A program made the translations under genes and the position numbers. From Prorocentrum cordatum (Eukaryota; Sar; Dinophyceae; Prorocentrales; Prorocentraceae), in the NCBI GenBank assembly GCA_963575745.1, contig CAUYUJ010011459.1:230001-294000 (forward strand): a stretch of 64,000 nucleotides of DNA, written 5' to 3'. Below the pieces are notes generated by a model. That model saw only the letters and a program-made list of their open reading frames with translations, was not told the origin of the DNA and did not search any database. Positions 56,694-64,000 of the stretch are shown piece by piece (the first letter of the stretch is position 1; the number at the start of each line of letters is the position of its first letter).

Positions 56694-56917
56694 TAGGCCT
56701 CCCAAATGGGGTCCGAGTAGATGGGGTCGGAGGATCGCGCCGCATCGACGATGCATTGCCGATGCGGCTCGATGTGGAGCCAGAGTTTCTCCACGCCGAT
56801 GCATCGCCGACGTCACCGATGTATCGCCAATGCATCGGCAATGCATCGGCGATGCATTGGCGATGCGGCGCGATCCTCCAACCCACCTGCTCGGATCCCA
56901 TCTGGGAGGCCTCTACA
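56694..56917. mobile_element. MITE-like element, family B, copy 2
   Basis: Ends AGGCCTCCCAAATGGGGTCC and CTCGGATCCCATCTGGGAGGCCT are inverted repeats. The interior matches copy 1, including GATGTGGAGCC.GAGTTTCTCCACGCCGA. 224 bp. No clear target-site duplication. Confidence 0.85.
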
Positions 56918-58077
56918 TACTAGCGTATGCCTAAGACAGTCCAGGCTGTGGTTCAGGAGGTGATCGTTTTCTTATTCATTGTTTTGTCGATCGGCACGGG
57001 CCCTCGCACCCCCCCCTCCCCCCCTACCCATGGAGTAGATTTTGATTGTTGTTGGCGCCTGTTTCGAGCAGGTGGAGTCTCCCCTCATGGGACCCACTGC
57101 TGCAAACAGTCGAACTAAGCAGAGGTCTGGAGGCAGACCCCCTCCCCATCCCCCCCCTTCCGCCCAATGTCGAACCGCTGAATAAGAAAACGTTCACGAG
57201 TGGCTCTGATTTTCAGGCCGCTCCTTGAGCTAGGTCGGGGGACATATTCGTGGCGGAGGCCCGCAGTGGTCACAGAGGCCCCTTCGTTGCTTGTTCGACC
57301 TTCTTCAAGCACCATGGCTGGTGTCGGTTCCACGTCTCAGGCGATCGCAAACGTGGATCAAGGGGCGTGGATTAGCGACGGGCCCCGCCCGTTTACATGG
57401 GAAATCGCAGAGTTCCGCCGCCGAGCGAGGCGGCACCGGCCGCATTTTGAGGAGGGCAACTCCCCCGATCCATGGATATGGCGAACGCGCGCCAAATCCA
57501 TGGAGCGTTGATCCATGTTTGCGCGCCCCCGAACGTAAGAGTGACCCGCTCGCTGGAGTGACCTTTGGCGTGGGCCAGCTAGGGTCCCCTGATCGTTGCA
57601 TGCGATGCGAGTGCAGCGGCTTGCGCGCTTGGGATTGGTCCGCCCGCGTCCCTCTAAAGCCCTTTCGCCTATGGTCATTATTGTGTGTAGCCAGTCTAAG
57701 AAGGTTTCTTCACGTCCGTTCTCGTCCGCGCTTCTCTTTCACCCTGTCAGGCACGCGGCGTCGTAGTTGGAGTCGCCACTCGTCCAACCATGTGTGCTTC
57801 AGGATCTTACGTATATGGAAACACGCGCTGCGAATGAAAGGAAGCCTGACTTCTCAGGAAAGCAGTGGTGCTTCTGAGAATCGGCGGAGAGCGGGGGGGG
57901 GAAGTGAGAAGGAGAAGGCCTTCTCGGAAGGCTCGGAAGTCACCCGGCCTCCTGAGAAGTTTTCCAAGCCTCTCGGAGACACAGACAGCTTCCGAGAAGG
58001 CGTGAGGGCTTCTGAGAAGCCCCACCGCGTGCTGAGAAGACCTTCTCCTTCTCATTTTTCCCTCCTCGCTCGCCGCC

Positions 58078-58195
58078 GAGAGGAGGAGAAGGAAGAGGAG
58101 GAGGAGGGAGAGGAGGAGGAGGAGGAAGAGGAGGAGGAGGGAGAGGAGGAGGAGGAGGAGGAGGAGGAGGAGGAGGAGGAGGAGGAGGAGGAGCT
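58078..58195. repeat. (GAG)n microsatellite
   Basis: GAG/GGA triplets, about 110 bp. The plus frame reads poly-Glu following Ser/Glu-rich sequence; I saw no support for a gene there. Confidence 0.95.
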
Positions 58196-58369
58196 TGCGA
58201 GTGAGAGAAAGTCAGACTTCTTCGAAGGCATTGGTGCTTCTGAATAGCCCCCCGCTCTTTAAACCATCTACGCGGCGCAGACAACCAATGCCCACGTCAT
58301 CACGACGCGAGCCTGCCCTGCTCGCTTCCGCACCCCGCCGGTGCCCAAGGCAGGCACTGCCGCTCCCCC

Positions 58370-58642
58370 CCAGGCCTCCCAGATGGGGTCCGAGCAGATG
58401 GGGTCGGAGGATCGCGCCGCATCGCCGATGCAATGCCGATGCATCGGGAGGGAAAACCACCCGGACTGGACAATTCTCGTTTCCTAAACGGCCCTGGGTG
58501 TTTCTGAACAGCCCTGCCCTGTTCGATCCCTTCTTTGGGCGCGTTCACTAGACGACTTGCGCGTGTCGGGGTGATTGTGGGGGTGGATTTCTGTTGACTT
58601 CTGGCCAATGCGGCTCGATGGGGAGCCCGATTTGCTCCACGC
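58370..58642. mobile_element. MITE-like element, family B, copy 3 with internal insertion
   Basis: The left end (AGGCCTCCCAGATGGGGTCC...GCATCGCCGATGCAATGCCGATGC) is intact to about 58446. The interior block GATGCGGCTCGATGGGGAGCC...CTCCACGCC resumes at about 58606. The ~160 bp between is foreign. The right end is missing. Confidence 0.65.
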
Positions 58643-58960
58643 CTTATGACGTTCCAACCTACTTTAGCCTTGATCACCAGAGATAATTTCGAGCACCAGA
58701 AAAGTACCCACAAACTCGAGGGGCTTCACGTGTCGGGCCCCGGGAGACACTCGTCCGACACTGTTCCCACACTGTGTCGACACTCTGTCGACACTTTTCC
58801 GGGTGCTCGAACCTCTTCCTGGGCTGTGGCCCCTCAGGTACGATGGGGAGCAACATCATCCGCGCTGAGGGCGGCGATGCGCAGCGGACGCCGCCGATGC
58901 GTCGGCGAAGGGGTGCGGCCCTCCGACCCTCCCCTGTTCTGGGAGGCCTGTCGCCTCGCA

Positions 58961-59124
58961 TTAGGTCGGGCCTGTCCCTCCACCGGGGGGGATGTCCAAA
59001 AATAGTCAAAAAAAATAGCCTGGGGGCTATCTCTTTCTTTTTTTTGAGCGTTTTTGGGAATACGTTTTGGGCATGTTTTATTTGTCGTCCAACATCGGCC
59101 TGTGGGGGGACAGGCCCGACTCAA
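58961..59124 (+). mobile_element. MITE-like element, family A, with perfect 8 bp TSD
   Basis: 164 bp; ends TTAGGTCGGGCCTGTCCCTC and GGACAGGCCCGACTCAA are inverted. The flanks are GCCTCGCA at 58953-58960 and again at 59125-59132, a perfect 8 bp target-site duplication. Such duplications are typical of hAT-like elements and of some introner families. Confidence 0.9.
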
Positions 59125-59221
59125 GCCTCGCAGGATGGACGCGGGCTGCGGGATGGGGGGCTGCGACGGCGGAGGCCATCGGGCAGCAAACACCGGCATC
59201 AACAGACTCTGGGTTCCTTAA

Positions 59222-59435
59222 CTCAGGGGCAACGATAGGGGGGGATGGGCATAGGGGGGGATGCATCGAACCCCAATCGCCCATTGATCGCCCGTAGGGG
59301 CCCGATAGCCCCAACCTGCCCAGGAAGGCGCGGATTCACCATCGGAGGCCTATAGCCGATCTATCGATGATGTATCGTCGATTCCAGGCCGATGCATCCT
59401 CCCCTATGCCCATGCCCCCCTATCGTTGCCCCTCA
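59222..59435. mobile_element. MITE-like element, family F, flanked by TTAA
   Basis: The left CTCAGGGGCAACGATAGGGGG, then GATGGGCATAGGGGGGGATGCATCG is answered by the right CGATGCATCCTCCCCTATGC..CCCCCCTATCGTTGCCCCTCA, arms of about 45 bp. TTAA lies on both sides (59218-59221, 59436-59439). The core carries CGATCTATCGATGATG palindromes. A partial relative is at 43579-43712. Confidence 0.82.
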
Positions 59436-59976
59436 TTAACAAGCGTGCGGCGGGTACCCCCCCGACGGGGGTCAACCCCGCCTCGTCGTCGCGCCGCGAC
59501 AGGGGTCGGAGCGCCTTCGGCTCGCGGTGGCTGCCCGCGACGGGGGTCAATGTGGGGCTGTCGGCGGGGGTGTGGCCCCCCGCGACGCTGATTCAGAAAC
59601 TCGGAATAGCTACTCGAAGGTACTCGCGGACACTTTGGATCGAGGGCCCCCACGAGGGTGCGGAGTTGGGCGCGCTTCGCGCGGTCTGGACGACTTCAGA
59701 GCGAGGCGCGCGTCCTTCATCCTCCTCCTGTCCCGGGGGGCGGGGCGGCGCGAAAGCGCGACAGAACCGCGTTTCAAACTGGAGGTAGGAAAGGGATATG
59801 ATACAACGGGGCGTGGTGTGTTAATTTCATGTAAAGGGGGCTCCGGCGATGTTATTTATCGCAGAACGCATCGCCATGTCCACGATTGGCACCATACCCT
59901 CAAATGCCGCCCCCTTTCCGACCTCCAGAGAGTTTCGCGGAACGCGAAGCGCGAAGACGGTCGTCCTGGCTTCTCG

Positions 59977-60118
59977 ACGGCCCACGCGGACATCTTGGAT
60001 CGTCGGTGGCCCCCCCCTCCCCCAGCGGGACTTCCAACCTCTGCCCCTGGCGCGCGGAGCGCGCCGGGGAGGTGGGCCAACGCAGACCCAAGAAGTCCGC
60101 TCGGACCTCGGATAGTCA
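59977..60118. mobile_element. Possible diverged family C element
   Basis: CCCACGCGGACATCTTGGATCG at the left and GACCCAAGAAGTCCGCTCGG at the right are recognisably inverted, around a GGCGCGCGGAGCGCGCC centre. The outer arms seen in the 51.0 kb copy are not evident. Confidence 0.55.
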
Positions 60119-60122
60119 ATTC

Positions 60123-60316
60123 GGGGGCGGCCAAGGGGGGGGGACTACGGGGGCGGGGATGGATATCATGGCGTGGGCCATGGTATTTCCTCAGATTTCG
60201 TGGCGCCTGTTCTTGTCTCATTACGTCCCTGGCGCCCCCCCCCCTGGGCCGCACACATGCCGCCAGCCATGATTTGCCCCCCCCCTTCTGGACGCCCCCT
60301 TCTTGGCCGCCCCCGA
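60123..60316. mobile_element. MITE-like element, family D, copy 2
   Basis: 194 bp bounded by CGGGGGCGGCCAAG and CTTGGCCGCCCCCG, exact inverted ends of 14 bp. The interior matches copy 1 at 53186-53364. It ends 33 bases before the splice acceptor of the cold-shock exon at 60350. Confidence 0.85.
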
Positions 60317-60349
60317 TGGATGTTCATGCCTTTTTTGTTGTCCCGCCAG

Positions 60350-60499
60350 GCAAGGGCGCCGACTTCGGCTGCAAGGGCGGAGACCCGTGCGGCAAGGGCC
60401 GAGAGGTCAAGTGCCTCGGCGGGAGCGAGAGGCGGCCGCCGCTCATCTTTGAGGCTGGCGACTGGTTCGAGGGGGTCGTCGCCGACTGGCAGAAGCGAG
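60350..60499 (+). CDS. Cold-shock-domain protein, downstream exon (start of a third CSD)
   Basis: Acceptor GTTGTCCCGCCAG at 60349 and apparent GC donor AAGCGAG|GCTCCC at 60499. It is phase 1 at both ends, so it joins the 52963 exon in frame (GMQ-GKGADFGCKGG). It continues the Gly/Cys/Lys style, then reads FEAGDWFEGVVADWQKRG, the first strand and half of the RGFGF motif of a third CSD. The next exon should begin GCTTCGG-like to complete GFGF; none was seen before 64 kb, so it lies further on or is missed. Confidence 0.6.
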
Positions 60500-60519
60500 G
60501 CTCCCCCAGGAGGAGCAGG

Positions 60520-60600
60520 AGGTGGAGGAGGAGGAGGAAGAGGAGGAGCTGGAGGGGGAGGGGGAGGAGGAGGAGGAGGCATTCCCCGCCCGCCTGCCTC
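60520..60600. repeat. (GGA)n-rich tract
   Basis: GGAGGAGGAAG triplet run directly downstream of the cold-shock exon donor. Confidence 0.85.
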
Positions 60601-60649
60601 AGAGGAGGAAAAGGCATCGATACCTCGAAGAAGAGGGGGGGAGAAAAAA

Positions 60650-60825
60650 CAAACGACAGCTATAAACGTGTGGCGCTGCGCGCAGATTTCTTGGCTCCGC
60701 GCTGGGCCCCCCCGGCGGCGCCGCCCCTGGCGCGCTCCGCGCGCCAGGGAGGGGGGTCCAGCGCAGATCCAAGAAATTCGCGCGGAGCGCCAGGAGTTAT
60801 GCTTATGCAGCTGTTTCTTCTTCTA
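60650..60825. mobile_element. MITE-like element, family C, another copy
   Basis: Left AACGACAGCTATAAACGTGTGGCGC...CGCAGATTTCTTGG; centre GGCGCGCTCCGCGCGCCAGGG; right CCAAGAAATTCGCGCGGAGCGCCAGGAGTTATGCTTATGCAGC. The arms are inverted with moderate divergence. Confidence 0.75.
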
Positions 60826-61079
60826 CCCATCCCCCCCCCTCAGAGGAGGAAAAGACACCGATACCGTCACCCTGGCGTCGCTTTCGCATTTTGGGGGGCC
60901 CATCTGAGAGGCCCTCCTCGCCACCGGAGGATTCGCCTCGAAGTTCTTCCTCTCCTCCACTCCCTTCCCCACTCCTTCGCTTCACTCTCCTCCTCCCCAT
61001 CCCCCCTCCAATATCCCCCGTCGGTTTTTCGGCTTCCCCACGGCGCTTCCGCACCCGCACCCCCTCCCCCAATCCTAGA

Positions 61080-61245
61080 CTTACGTCGGGCGTGTCTCTC
61101 TACAGGAGGAATGTTCAAACATAGGAAAAATAGTATGGGGACGTTTGTTTGACTATTTGTGAATATTTGTAATAATTGTTTTGTGTGTTTGTGTTTGAAT
61201 TGTTCGTCCCAAATCCGCCTGTAGGTGGACGTGCCCGACCTATTG
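61080..61245 (+). mobile_element. MITE-like element, family A
   Basis: 166 bp; left CTTACGTCGGGCGTGTCTCT, right GTGGACGTGCCCGACCTATTG. The flanks ATCCTAGA (61072-61079) and ATCCTCGA (61246-61253) agree at 7 of 8 bases. Confidence 0.85.
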
Positions 61246-61350
61246 ATCCTCGACCCCCCATGCTTCGCCTCTTCCTCCAGTCCAGCGATGGTCTCGCTCG
61301 CCAGAGGCTGAAATTCCACGCCTCGGCATGCCGACAGAGGTCGCGTAGGC

Positions 61351-61508
61351 TTAAGTCGGGCGTGTCCCTCCACAGGAGGAATACTCAACAATGTTCAAGA
61401 AATAGTCCGGGGACGATTATTCTACTATGTTTGGTTATTGCGGAGTATTGTTCACTGTTTTTAATTGTTCACGCAACATCCGCCTGTAGGGGGACATTCC
61501 CGACCTAA
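61351..61508 (+). mobile_element. MITE-like element, family A, with perfect 8 bp TSD
   Basis: 158 bp; left TTAAGTCGGGCGTGTCCCTC, right GGGGGACATTCCCGACCTAA. The flanks GCGTAGGC at 61343-61350 and 61509-61516 are identical. The interior is T-rich with AGTCCGGGGACGATTATT, matching the other copies. Confidence 0.92.
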
Positions 61509-61774
61509 GCGTAGGCAGAGAGAGCATTTACCAGTAGTCTAAGTCTACTACCCAATCAGCCGATTGCCAACTGACAGCATGCCCCGGATAACAAAGCATC
61601 CCCCTTTAAGACCTGAGTGTTGATCATCTCCGGCCAATGCAGTTGTGGTCGGCGGTAGGAGCGGCGGGGCCGAGTTTCTATCACCGTGGAAGGTACGAAT
61701 CGCAACGGTCATCGAATACGATTACTTTTGTCATATTCTTCCACCGCTACTACGAATGCTTTTTTTTTATATTA

Positions 61775-61832
61775 TAATTACAACTATTGTTATTACTACT
61801 ACTGCTACTACTACTATTACTATTACTACTAT

Positions 61833-61903
<71 letters not shown>

Positions 61904-61924
61904 GTACTAGTACTACTACTACTG

Positions 61925-61985
<61 letters not shown>

Positions 61986-62000
61986 GACTAGTATTACCAC
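61775..62000. repeat. (CTA)n microsatellite, first block
   Basis: Mostly pure CTA triplets with a few ATT/GCT changes. Open in all frames as poly-Leu, poly-Tyr and poly-Thr, which are shadows. Confidence 0.97.
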
Positions 62001-62004
62001 ATCA

Positions 62005-62255
62005 TCATTAATCTCAGTCTCATCAAGTAATACGAATCCGCTATTATCTTCCCTCCCTCTCACGTGCGAACTGTTTTTTCTGTTTGGGCGGTTGTATCGC
62101 TGGAAAGTGCCCGAGATGCCCCCTTCCACACATGTGGACTTGAACACATTCTCTGCTTTGATCGGTTTTTCAAACGGAATGTGGTAGGTTTGCAAATATG
62201 TTCCTCTTGAATTCCCTCGAACCCTCTTCCCCCGTCCTCCCTCCCCATGCAACAA
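62005..62255. other. Unique spacer between CTA microsatellite blocks
   Basis: About 250 bp without repeat structure between the two CTA blocks. On the minus strand a 62-codon frame is open but shows no recognisable features. Confidence 0.4.
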
Positions 62256-62257
62256 CA

Positions 62258-63515
<1,258 letters not shown>

Positions 63516-63689
63516 AGGGTTGTCCGGGGAGTTTGTTCCACCTAAAGAGGGTGTTGAGGGTGTTGTGGTTTTGGTTCGGGTTTGTGAACGCGCGCGCAAA
63601 AGAACATGAACCTAAGGGAGTCCAAATAGATAGGAGGACGAGAGGGGGATGGGAGGAGGATAGAAGGCGGACGAGAGCAGGACGGGAGG

Positions 63690-63855
63690 AGACCGGGAGG
63701 AGCAAAATCAAGCAAGCGCAAGCAAGCAAACGGAAGCAAGCAAGCGCAAGCGAGCAATAACAAGCAAGCAAGAGCCAGCGATGAAGTGCAAGCAAGCAAT
63801 GGCAAGCAAGAGCAAGCAAGCGAGAGCAAACACGCAAGAGCAAGCAAACACGTGC
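63690..63855. repeat. AGCAAGCAAGCGCAAGC-type repeat
   Basis: Short AGCAAGCA / GAGCAAGC units, degenerate. Minus frames read Leu/Ala/Cys/Ser repeats and are shadows. Confidence 0.85.
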
Positions 63856-64000
63856 GATTGGAAGAAGGGGGAGCCATTGGAAAGGGGGGGGGGGCTGAAG
63901 ACCAACTTATGATGAGCTAGGACGTATAGTGCAAGCCTATTTTGAGGATTCCAAAGGACGTCCTATGGAAAATTGATCGCCTCTGTATTGCATTGGGCAG

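Noticed and set aside
57291-58247. 318-residue Ser/Glu-rich protein on the plus strand
   Set aside because: It ends in a (GAG)n microsatellite. The earlier part has no recognisable domain and contains GTCAGG/AG sites typical of intron, so it was not called.

Overview
The window looks like nuclear DNA of a eukaryote with a large, GC-rich, repeat-choked genome. A dinoflagellate is the best fit. The reasons are: short exons that rejoin in frame across GT-AG introns plus some apparent GC-AG and GA-AG introns; neighbouring genes all on one strand over tens of kb; a FLYWCH/Mutator-like transposase; a multi cold-shock-domain protein; a decayed Ty1/copia-like polyprotein; and very many minisatellites and short inverted-repeat elements. 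I did not find a spliced-leader relic, so the assignment is inference. There are no bacterial operons, rRNA or tRNA genes, or CRISPR arrays that I can see.

Layout. 0-5.3 kb: two arrays of a ~36 bp repeat, decayed minus-strand coding sequence (including an endonuclease/exonuclease/phosphatase-like gene with several frame breaks), and about 20 copies of a ~21 bp motif. 5.4-7.8 kb: degenerate minisatellite, a GC-rich block, and a 15-16 bp repeat array that flips orientation in its middle. 8.4-23.2 kb: a run of minus-strand, intron-containing genes. These are an RPA14/RPA3-like subunit, a Cys-containing protein of unknown function, a FLYWCH-MULE transposase whose coding sequence can be followed through eight exons, and an unknown protein with at least four phase-consistent exons. 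Two arrays of one 43 bp minisatellite sit in and beside the transposase. 24-36.4 kb: minisatellites, a minus-strand GT25-type glycosyltransferase with a damaged tandem duplicate, hairpin-bearing 170 bp repeats, and a 1.3 kb array open in all three forward frames. 36.5-50 kb, plus strand: a decayed Ty1/copia-like element whose integrase is interrupted by about 3.5 kb carrying another frameshifted coding relic and a ~200 bp satellite. 51.8-60.5 kb, plus strand: exons of a protein with at least three cold-shock domains and a Gly-Cys-Met repeat, separated by a ~7.4 kb putative intron packed with at least five families of inverted-repeat elements, one with clear 8 bp target-site duplications. 61.7-63.5 kb: a long CTA-type microsatellite.

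The genes do not form an obvious pathway. The main biological signal is how genes, introns and small mobile or repeat families are interleaved. Splice sites and exon joins were inferred by eye from reading-frame continuity and family motifs; transcript data would settle them.
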